Below, one piece after another: positions 8,345-13,866 of a DNA stretch of 13,866 nucleotides. The DNA is taken from positions 1 to 13,866 of the forward strand of contig JAHHUD010000041.1 in the NCBI GenBank assembly GCA_020024185.1. Direction: 5' to 3'. A model generated the notes under the pieces. It made no database searches. It was not told where the DNA came from and saw only the letters and a list, made by a program, of their open reading frames with translations. Position 1 is the stretch's first letter. Every line of letters starts with the position of its first letter. The position numbers and the translations under genes are program-made. Source of the DNA: Oscillospiraceae bacterium (GTDB lineage Bacteria > Bacillota > Clostridia > Oscillospirales > Ruminococcaceae).

Positions 8345-9223
8345 TTATTCAATATTCTGTATTTGTTCTCTGATTTTTTCAATTTCTGATTTTATATCAA
8401 CAACTTTTCTTGTAACATCAAGGTCATTGGATTTTGAGCCAATTGTATTTGCCTCACGGTTAAGCTCTTGTGTTAAAAAGTCAAGTTTTCTACCTTGTTT
8501 TGCATCACTAGAGAGAATATCTCTGTACTGGGCAATATGACTTCTAAGTCTTACTGTTTCTTCATCAACTGCCACTTTATCTGCAAATATAGCTGCTTCT
8601 GTAAGTACTCGCTGACTGTCTATTTGTGTATCCTGCAAAATTGTTTGCAACTTCTGATAAAGTCTATCTTGATATTTTTGTGTACGAAGTGGTGCTATTG
8701 TTTCAATTTCACCAACCATATTTTCAATTACAGTAAGGCGTTGCATAACATCGTCATATAATTTTTCACCTTCTGCTTTTTTCATTTTTATAAATTCATC
8801 TAGAGCAAGTGCAACAACTTTGCTTACATCTTCTGATAATTGCTGAGTGTCTTCTTCATTTTTATTTTGAGTAAGAACCCCTTCATATCTTGAAATAACA
8901 GAAACATCATCTGGTTTTTTTAAGCTAAGTTCATCACTTATTTTGCAAAGTGCATCATAATAACTTTTTGCCAAAGCCAAATCTGCTTCTACAACTGTAT
9001 CAGACTGCTCAACATTTTTTATTAAAAGAGAAACTTCAACTTTACCACGACTTACAGCTTCATTTATTTGCTTTTTAATTTTGTCGTCAAGAAATGAGAA
9101 AAAGCGAGACATTCTGCTTGAATATTCAAAATATCTGTGATTTACAGATTTTATTTCAACAGTTATATCTTTACCGTTTAAAACAGCATTACCTTTTCCG
9201 TATCCAGTCATACTGTATACCAT
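8345..9223 (-). CDS. yicC: YicC/YloC-family endoribonuclease
   Basis: This 292-residue protein belongs to the YicC family, whose Escherichia coli and Bacillus (YloC) members have been described as endoribonucleases. It opens with the family hallmark SMTGYGKG (4-11), followed by EIKSVNHRYFE (23-33) and the SRGKVEVSL segment in the YicC-like N-terminal domain. The C-terminal DUF1732 domain has GRKLDFLTQELNREANTIGSKS and ends in a charged helix. It is the first gene of the long operon, with GGAGG (9230-9234) 6 bases before the ATG and a consensus promoter about 70 bases upstream. The RNA target here is unknown. The family call is secure; the nuclease role rests on work on homologues. Confidence 0.93.
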   Translation of the reverse strand: MVYSMTGYGKGNAVLNGKDITVEIKSVNHRYFEYSSRMSRFFSFLDDKIKKQINEAVSRGKVEVSLLIKNVEQSDTVVEADLALAKSYYDALCKISDELSLKKPDDVSVISRYEGVLTQNKNEEDTQQLSEDVSKVVALALDEFIKMKKAEGEKLYDDVMQRLTVIENMVGEIETIAPLRTQKYQDRLYQKLQTILQDTQIDSQRVLTEAAIFADKVAVDEETVRLRSHIAQYRDILSSDAKQGRKLDFLTQELNREANTIGSKSNDLDVTRKVVDIKSEIEKIREQIQNIE

Positions 9224-9293
9224 ATTTTACCTCCAAAAGATAATAGTATTTGTATTATTTTTTTACTATTATTTTCTATTATCTTAATTTTTA

Positions 9294-9323
9294 ATTATAC
9301 ACAAACCACTTATATCTTGTCAA
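9294..9323 (-). promoter_or_regulatory. Sigma-A promoter of the yicC-to-prkC operon
   Basis: Reading the minus strand, TTGACA (9323-9318) and TATAAT (9299-9294) are both perfect consensus boxes, separated by 18 bases. Transcription would start near 9287, leaving a leader of about 64 bases before yicC. It lies just downstream of the terminator of the preceding unit, as expected for an independent transcription start. Confidence 0.85.
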
Positions 9324-9346
9324 TTAAATAGGAATTATAAAAAATA

Positions 9347-9368
9347 AAAGCTGCAAAAAAGCAGCTTT
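9347..9368 (-). terminator. Intrinsic terminator after the 168-residue membrane protein
   Basis: The inverted repeat AAAGCTGC / GCAGCTTT forms an 8-bp stem around a 6-base loop. On the minus strand it is followed by a T-rich tail (TATTTTTTATAA). It begins 3 bases after the TGA of the gene at 9372 and separates the transporter unit from the yicC operon promoter. Confidence 0.85.
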
Positions 9369-9371
9369 AAA

Positions 9372-9878
9372 TCAAACTATATTATGTGGAGCTTTTACAT
9401 CAAGCGCAAAATAGTGAACTATTTTACCTCTGCTGAACTGTGCAACAACTTTATACACAAATACACCTTCACTTGACGGAGTATTTATTCCATATCTCAT
9501 CTCTTCAAATTCTGATGCAAATACTTTTCCTTCATATACATTTCCAACACCCTGGTATATTGTAATCTGTTCTACCGGAGATGAAAAGCTCACTAAAATA
9601 GGTGTATCTGGCAAAGCATCATAAGCAATAAGTGGAACATCTATTGATGTCAAAAATGGTGATTGTACACTCTTTACGCCAAATTCCCATTCATATCCTG
9701 CTCTTGGTGCTGTTGGGACAGATGTATATCCGGAAGTCACTTTTATTATAGGCAAAGAAACTTCCGGATTTCTTGCATCAATTGTATCTTTAATAAAAAC
9801 TGAAATGTAGCCTGCCACAAAAAGCATTATAACTGCAAAAATATATCGCCTTATCTTTCTTTTAAACAAGTGGTTCAT
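9372..9878 (-). CDS. Unrecognised membrane-anchored protein, 168 residues
   Basis: I do not recognise a family. The protein has a basic N-terminus (MNHLFKRKIRRY), a single hydrophobic segment at about 12-30, and about 135 residues that by the positive-inside rule should face the outside. There is no lipobox cysteine, so it is probably a signal-anchored membrane protein. The outer part is rich in beta-prone residues, with PRAGYEWEFG, a YQGVGNVYEGK stretch and a C-terminal FVYKVVAQFSRGKIVHYFALDV that looks like paired strands; it might fold as a small beta-sandwich. The ATG is preceded by GAGGGAG and overlaps the end of the AI-2E transporter gene by 17 bases, so both should be made together. 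A terminator follows at once. A role with the transporter is possible but unproven. Confidence 0.85.
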   Translation of the reverse strand: MNHLFKRKIRRYIFAVIMLFVAGYISVFIKDTIDARNPEVSLPIIKVTSGYTSVPTAPRAGYEWEFGVKSVQSPFLTSIDVPLIAYDALPDTPILVSFSSPVEQITIYQGVGNVYEGKVFASEFEEMRYGINTPSSEGVFVYKVVAQFSRGKIVHYFALDVKAPHNIV

Positions 9879-11040
9879 CTTCTTCTCCCTCTAACAAAAG
9901 AGTCATGTTATCTTTATCAGCCTTAATATTTTTTGATTTAAGGCATTTATCAATATTTTCTGAAATCAGACTGTATATAACTGCAAATGTTGGAACACCT
10001 ATAAGCATACCTGCAAATCCAAACAATCCACCACCGATAGATATTGAAACAAGAACCCATATTGGAGCAAGACCGGTGGAATCCCCAAGAATTTTTGGTC
10101 CAAGAATATTTCCATCGAATTGTTGAAGAACGAGAACAAAAACAGCAAATATAACTGCATCAATCGGACTTACCATAAGTAGAATAAATACTGATGGAAT
10201 AGCCCCAATAAATGGTCCAAAGAACGGTATCATATTTGTAACGCCAACTATAACAGCCAAAAGCAATGCGTACGGAGAATAAATAAACATTGTTCCTATA
10301 AAACAAAGAATACCTATTATAAGACTGTCTATCATCTTACCATTTATAAACTGAGAAAATATCTTGTTTGACCTTTGACCAATCTGTATAATTCTAGATG
10401 CTCTTTTTTCTTTAAACAATGAGTAGACTATTTTTTTTATTTGGAAAATCAAACGTTCTTTTGTCATAAGCATGTATATAGAAGCAATAACAGACATCAC
10501 CATGTTTATAACTACAGAACCCAATGATACTGAAAAATTAACAATTTTAGGAAGAAGTCCCAACAAAACATCACTTATTGTTTTAAGCAATGTCTGCATA
10601 TATTCTACAACACTTTCAACAAAACTTTCATCCCAATTATATTGAGTTGTAAGGTCATTAAGTGTTTTTGAAACAGTATCCAGCCATTTTGGAGCAGATG
10701 CTATAACACTTGTTATGCTTTCTAAAACCTGTGGAATAACAGCAACAAGTAAAGCCGACAAAACTACAAATGCAAATATATATGAACAAAGAACTGACAG
10801 TCCTCTTTTTGCTTTCATTTTTTTGAATATACCATTTTCAAACCATATTACCGGAGTATTAAGCAAAAAAGCCAGTACAAAAGCAACAACAAACGGCGAT
10901 ATAACACCATAAAATGTACCTAAAGCTGCTTTTACTATTGTAAAATGTGATAATCCAAGATACAAAATTACACCAGCACATATTGTTATTATGTTGCTAA
11001 CAGTGTTTTTAGTCATATAATCCTTAACATTTTTCTGCAT
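9862..11040 (-). CDS. AI-2E family membrane transporter
   Basis: This 392-residue multi-pass membrane protein belongs to the AI-2E (PerM/YdbI/TqsA) family. Members have been linked to export of autoinducer-2 or to Na+/H+ exchange, so the substrate is open. Two N-terminal membrane segments, one near LSVLCSYIFAF, a middle pair and a C-terminal bundle are visible. The conserved NMIPFFGPFIGAIPS and DGNILGPKILGDSTGL motifs are both present. I place the start at ATG 11040, which has GGAG 6 bases upstream. The longer in-frame ATG at 11112 would lie within the likely -10 box and gives a non-conserved extension. The acidic tail (EGEEDEPLV) overlaps the next gene. Confidence 0.92.
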   Translation of the reverse strand: MQKNVKDYMTKNTVSNIITICAGVILYLGLSHFTIVKAALGTFYGVISPFVVAFVLAFLLNTPVIWFENGIFKKMKAKRGLSVLCSYIFAFVVLSALLVAVIPQVLESITSVIASAPKWLDTVSKTLNDLTTQYNWDESFVESVVEYMQTLLKTISDVLLGLLPKIVNFSVSLGSVVINMVMSVIASIYMLMTKERLIFQIKKIVYSLFKEKRASRIIQIGQRSNKIFSQFINGKMIDSLIIGILCFIGTMFIYSPYALLLAVIVGVTNMIPFFGPFIGAIPSVFILLMVSPIDAVIFAVFVLVLQQFDGNILGPKILGDSTGLAPIWVLVSISIGGGLFGFAGMLIGVPTFAVIYSLISENIDKCLKSKNIKADKDNMTLLLEGEEDEPLV

Positions 11041-11102
11041 ATATTTCTCCATACAAATACTTATATTTAATTTACTTAATCTACATTTAGTAATAATAAC
11101 AC

Positions 11103-11130
11103 ATTTTAACATAAAAATCTACTATGTTAA
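11103..11130 (-). promoter_or_regulatory. Likely promoter of the AI-2E transporter unit
   Basis: Minus-strand TTAACA (11130-11125) and TAAAAT (11108-11103) are each one mismatch from consensus. They are 16 bases apart, and a TGT directly before the -10 box makes an extended -10. Transcription would begin near 11096, about 55 bases before the chosen ATG. This also argues against the upstream ATG at 11112. Confidence 0.6.
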
Positions 11131-11210
11131 ACCTTATACTATATCACTTATACCCCACAAAATGTGCATATATTATTTACTTTTTTATTAACTTATATTA
11201 TGATAATTGG

Positions 11211-11228
11211 TATTAAACATCGTTAATA
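11211..11228. promoter_or_regulatory. Dyad in the divergent LysR/AI-2E spacer, possible operator
   Basis: TATTAA-ACATCG-TTAATA has perfect 6-base inverted arms around a 6-base centre, in the spacer between the transporter and the LysR regulator. LysR proteins often bind such interrupted dyads near their own gene. The AT content makes chance occurrence quite possible. Confidence 0.3.
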
Positions 11229-11351
11229 AAGTACTATCTGTTTGAATTAAAAGATATCTGCCCCAATTATAAATACAACTGAAACTATGATTCGAGTATT
11301 TAGTAACCAAATAATATTTTCTTAGAAATTATTTTATAAGAGGTATATTAT

Positions 11352-12272
11352 ATGACATTTTCTCAGTTAAATTACGTTATAGAAGTTTCCCGATGTGGTT
11401 CTATCAATAAAGCTGCAAACAAGCTTTTTGTTTCACAATCCAGTCTTTCCAACTCTATTCATGAGCTTGAAAAAGAACTTGATATTACAATTTTTATAAG
11501 AAGTACAAAAGGCATTGAACTTACAACTGAAGGCAGTGAATTTTTAAGTTATATAAGACCTTTAATTGAACAGCAAAAGAAAATCAAATCTTTATATGCT
11601 CAAAAAAACAGAAAACCTTGTTTGAGAATGAATATTTCCACACAAAGATATCCATTTGCTGTAGAGGCTTTTACAAAACTTTTAAATAGTTGTGACCATC
11701 CAAAATTTGAAGTTCGTATCAAAGAAACCGGAATATATCAAATTATAGAAGATGTTTATAACAATGACAGCTCTATCGGTGTAATATTTATATCACGTGA
11801 AAGTGAAAAATTTATTGAAAAATCCTTAGAATCAAAAAATCTCACATTTACCCATATAAAATCAATAAACCCAAAAGTTTATTGCAGAAAATCTCACCCT
11901 CTTGCAGACAAAGATATTATACATTTTTATCAACTTGTAGATTATCCTTATGTTGTCTTTGACCATGGACAAGGAAAAAGTTTATACTACACTGAAGAAG
12001 TTAATCTTTCCGGATTTACCATTCCTGAAAAACTTATTTTTGTCCATGATAGAGCTAGTATGTATAACATTGTACGACACACTGATGCTTTTTCTATCGG
12101 CAGCGGTATTCTTTCTGATGAATATTGCGATGACCAAATTGTTTCTATACCTATTGAGTGTAACGCAGATGATGTTATGAAACTTGGATGGATAAAACAA
12201 GAAAAGCATCAACTTACAAAAGAAGAAAATTTGTACATAGAATTTCTTGAAAAAAGTCTTGAAAATATATAA
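11352..12272 (+). CDS. LysR-family transcriptional regulator
   Basis: This 306-residue protein is a DNA-binding regulator of normal LysR length. The N-terminal winged helix-turn-helix (about 1-60) reads FSQLNYVIEVSRCGSINKAA followed by LFVSQSSLSNSIHELEKELD, the classical LysR recognition region, and ends with LTTEGSEFL. A linker helix (about 65-90) leads to a ligand-sensing domain of the periplasmic-binding-protein type (about 92-300). The start has AGAGG about 8 bases upstream. It is divergent from the AI-2E transporter and upstream of the fucosidase gene in the same direction. The ligand and targets are unknown; the fucosidase, the transporter unit or itself are candidates by position. I saw no convincing consensus promoter and no GC-rich terminator for it. 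Confidence 0.93.
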   Translation: MTFSQLNYVIEVSRCGSINKAANKLFVSQSSLSNSIHELEKELDITIFIRSTKGIELTTEGSEFLSYIRPLIEQQKKIKSLYAQKNRKPCLRMNISTQRYPFAVEAFTKLLNSCDHPKFEVRIKETGIYQIIEDVYNNDSSIGVIFISRESEKFIEKSLESKNLTFTHIKSINPKVYCRKSHPLADKDIIHFYQLVDYPYVVFDHGQGKSLYYTEEVNLSGFTIPEKLIFVHDRASMYNIVRHTDAFSIGSGILSDEYCDDQIVSIPIECNADDVMKLGWIKQEKHQLTKEENLYIEFLEKSLENI

Positions 12273-12326
12273 AAATTTTAACGATAAATTTATAGACTTT
12301 AGTAATACTTTTTATGAAATTTATAC

Positions 12327-12363
12327 TTTTATTACATAATGTTGCATGATTTTTGTAATAAAA
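12327..12363. repeat. 9-bp AT-rich inverted repeat between LysR and fucosidase genes
   Basis: TTTTATTAC (12327-12335) and GTAATAAAA (12355-12363) are perfect inverted repeats with a 19-base spacer. They lie 55 bases after the LysR stop and just upstream of the fucosidase promoter. It may act as a weak terminator or an operator, but the stem has only one G-C pair and a long loop. Confidence 0.35.
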
Positions 12364-12383
12364 TATCTCATTGCAATTATTTG

Positions 12384-12413
12384 TTTACTGTTTATATGCT
12401 TTTATTGTATAAT
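12384..12413 (+). promoter_or_regulatory. Likely promoter of the fucosidase gene
   Basis: A perfect TATAAT (12408-12413) lies 18 bases after TTTACT (12384-12389), a moderate -35 box. Transcription would start near 12420, giving a leader of about 58 bases. A perfect 10-base palindrome, TTCATATGAA (12417-12426), sits over the predicted start point. Confidence 0.6.
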
Positions 12414-12466
12414 GTCTTCATATGAATTATTACGAAATAGTTTATAACTAATAGTTTAAATGTTTT

Positions 12467-12472
12467 AGGAGG
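12467..12472 (+). promoter_or_regulatory. Perfect Shine-Dalgarno site of the fucosidase gene
   Basis: AGGAGG with a 6-base spacer to the ATG at 12479 fixes the start of the fucosidase and predicts efficient translation. Confidence 0.85.
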
Positions 12473-12478
12473 ACAAAA

Positions 12479-13498
12479 ATGAACCAGAATATCGAATGGT
12501 TTAAACAAGCTAAATATGGTATGATGATCCACTGGGGTCTTTATTCTTTGCTCGCAGGCGAACACAATGGTGAAGACGCAGGCGTTTATGCAGAATGGAT
12601 TCAATCCAAATTCCAAATTCCAAATGCAGAATATGAAAAACTTGCAACTGCTTTTAATCCTGTATACTTTGATGCAGATAAAATTGTTACATTTGCAAAA
12701 GAATGTGGTATGAAATATCTTGTTGTTACAACAAAACACCACGATGGTTTTGCTATGTTCCATACAAAAGTTGACAAATATAATGTTGTTGATGCAACAC
12801 CATTTGGAAGAGATGTTATAGGTGAACTTGCTGACGCATGTAGAAGACATGACCTCAAATTTGGTATATACTACTCACAAGACCTTGACTGGCATGAACG
12901 TCATGGTGGCGGATACCTTTCAAACCACATCGAAACTGCTGGTACAACATGGGATAACAGCTGGGACTTCACTGGCGAAAAAGATTTCTCTATCTGTTTT
13001 GAAAACAAAATTATTCCTCAAATCAGAGAAATTATGTCCAACTACGGTGAAATCTGCACAGCTTGGTTTGATATGCCAATGACTCTTACACAAGAACAGA
13101 GCCAAAAAATCTACGACACTGTTAAAGAGTTACAACCTAACTGTCTTATGAACAGCCGTTTAGGCAATGGTATGTATGACTATGTTTCTCTTGGCGATAA
13201 CGAAATTCCAGAAACATTGGATATTCCAGAAAATGTAGACTATAACTCTGTTGATGGTCTTAAACCTTCACCAAATGGTCTTTACGAAACAGCAGCTACA
13301 ATGAACAAAACTTGGGGCTTCTCTTATCGTGACCAAAACTGGAAACCAGCTGAACAAATTTACAGCTTCAAAAAACACCTTAACGGTCTTGGTATCAACT
13401 ACCTCCTTAATATTGGTCTTGATGGCCTTGGTAGAATTCCTCTTCCTTCATACAAAATTCTTAAAGAAGTTGTTGAAATGGAAAAAAACGATAAATAA
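12479..13498 (+). CDS. GH29 alpha-L-fucosidase, cytoplasmic, catalytic domain only
   Basis: This protein should hydrolyse alpha-linked L-fucose from glycans or glycoconjugates with retention. GH29 hallmarks include WFKQAKYGMMIHWGLYS (7-23, with H18), VTTKHHDGFAMF (83-94, H87 and H88) and TAWFDMP, whose D198 matches the GH29 nucleophile. I cannot assign the acid/base glutamate with certainty. At 339 residues it starts right at the barrel and has no signal peptide, no membrane segment and little room for the C-terminal beta-sandwich of many GH29 enzymes. It would act inside the cell, on imported fucosyl oligosaccharides. It has its own promoter, a perfect AGGAGG and a strong terminator, so it is probably monocistronic. 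No transporter or fucose pathway gene lies beside it. Its middle and 3' parts use more AAC, TAC, TTC and ATC codons than its neighbours. Confidence 0.9.
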   Translation: MNQNIEWFKQAKYGMMIHWGLYSLLAGEHNGEDAGVYAEWIQSKFQIPNAEYEKLATAFNPVYFDADKIVTFAKECGMKYLVVTTKHHDGFAMFHTKVDKYNVVDATPFGRDVIGELADACRRHDLKFGIYYSQDLDWHERHGGGYLSNHIETAGTTWDNSWDFTGEKDFSICFENKIIPQIREIMSNYGEICTAWFDMPMTLTQEQSQKIYDTVKELQPNCLMNSRLGNGMYDYVSLGDNEIPETLDIPENVDYNSVDGLKPSPNGLYETAATMNKTWGFSYRDQNWKPAEQIYSFKKHLNGLGINYLLNIGLDGLGRIPLPSYKILKEVVEMEKNDK

Positions 13499-13518
13499 TC
13501 GTATAGCACTTACATAAC

Positions 13519-13560
13519 AAAACCCTTATGATGATAATTCATCATAAGGGTTTTTATATA
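13519..13560 (+). terminator. Intrinsic terminator of the fucosidase gene
   Basis: A perfect 16-bp stem (13519-13534 with 13539-13554) around a TAAT loop contains the core CCCTTATGATGA and is followed by T-rich TTATATA. It starts 20 bases after the stop. Its arms are flanked by A and T runs, so it could also work for minus-strand transcription. Confidence 0.92.
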
Positions 13561-13738
13561 ATATAAAATCTATAAATATATAAGCTATTGATGTAATTAT
13601 ATTGGTTCTATGTCAACTAATCTTATGTCAACTTTATATTATAATTTTTTTATATTATACTTAATATATTATATAAAAAAACTTTTTATATTATATTCAT
13701 GAATACATTTAAAATATAATTGCTAAGTAAAAAATATG
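13556..13738. other. AT-rich spacer, no gene seen
   Basis: No ORF with a ribosome binding site is visible on either strand. The only structure noted is a direct repeat of TATGTCAACT (13609-13618 and 13624-13633). The rest is low-complexity A/T sequence before the tRNA promoter. Confidence 0.6.
13609..13633. repeat. Direct repeat of TATGTCAACT
   Basis: Two identical 10-base copies are separated by 5 bases (15 bases start to start, about one and a half helical turns). The core TGTCAAC recurs inverted as GTTGACA at 13738-13744, overlapping the -35 box of the tRNA promoter. Confidence 0.5.
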
Positions 13739-13767
13739 TTGACAAATATAGTTTTATCTTGTATAAT
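13739..13767 (+). promoter_or_regulatory. Consensus promoter of the initiator tRNA gene
   Basis: TTGACA (13739-13744) and TATAAT (13762-13767) match the sigma-A consensus perfectly with the optimal 17-base spacer. The predicted start is about 10 bases before the tRNA, as expected for a strong stable-RNA promoter. Confidence 0.9.
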
Positions 13768-13783
13768 GTATTACACTAAATAA

Positions 13784-13860
<77 letters not shown>

Positions 13861-13866
13861 TAAAAA

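Noticed and set aside
8160..8540. Plus-strand ORF of 126 codons across remA and yicC
   Set aside because: It lies opposite two securely identified genes, has no ribosome binding site, and its protein is a low-quality Ser/Phe/Cys-rich string.
11041..11112. N-terminal extension of the AI-2E transporter from ATG 11112
   Set aside because: The ATG sits in the probable -10 box, lacks a ribosome binding site, and the extra residues do not resemble the family; ATG 11040 has GGAG at ideal spacing.
11242..11273. Promoter for the LysR gene from TTGAAT and TATAAA
   Set aside because: The spacer is 20 bases, too long for a normal sigma-A promoter, and no better pair was found, so no promoter is annotated.
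12392..12850. Minus-strand ORF of 152 codons opposite the fucosidase gene and its promoter
   Set aside because: It is antisense to a well supported GH29 gene, has a Cys/Phe-rich composition typical of shadow frames, and has no ribosome binding site or recognisable domain.

Overview
This is an AT-rich window with a Gram-positive, Clostridia-like character. The reasons are the gene order yicC-remA-gmk-priA-def-fmt-(zinc peptidase)-rsmB-rlmN-stp-prkC, the presence of RemA and of a PrkC/Stp signalling pair, strong AGGAGG-type ribosome binding sites, and an AI-2E transporter beside a LysR regulator. A cytoplasmic alpha-L-fucosidase fits a gut or other host-glycan niche. No species can be named from the sequence alone.

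Region 1 (1-9323, minus strand) is one tightly packed housekeeping operon. It starts from a consensus sigma-A promoter (9294-9323) and runs yicC, remA, gmk, priA, def, fmt, a membrane zinc metallopeptidase (YugP family), rsmB, rlmN and a PP2C phosphatase, then the first codons of a PrkC-type kinase at the window edge. Gaps are 1-26 bases, two gene pairs overlap, and no internal terminator is visible. The genes link nucleotide supply (gmk), replication restart (priA), processing of initiator formyl-methionine (fmt, def), rRNA/tRNA methylation (rsmB, rlmN) and Ser/Thr phosphorylation signalling (stp, prkC). rpoZ and coaBC, often found between gmk and priA, are absent here.

Region 2 (9347-11130, minus strand) is a two-gene unit: an AI-2E family membrane transporter and, overlapping its end, an unrecognised 168-residue single-span membrane protein. 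It has its own likely promoter (11103-11130) and ends in a clear intrinsic terminator (9347-9368).

Region 3 (11131-13555, plus strand) holds a LysR-family regulator, divergent from the transporter. About 200 bases downstream is a short GH29 alpha-L-fucosidase with its own promoter, a perfect AGGAGG site and a 16-bp-stem terminator.

Region 4 (13556-13866) is an AT-rich spacer followed by an initiator tRNA-fMet gene with encoded CCA and a perfect consensus promoter. Fmt and Def, which act on the product of this tRNA, are in the same window but transcribed separately.

I found no mobile element, CRISPR array, defence system or riboswitch. Most of the window is ordinary core genome. The least explained parts are the 168-residue membrane protein and the LysR/fucosidase pair with its flanking dyad sequences.
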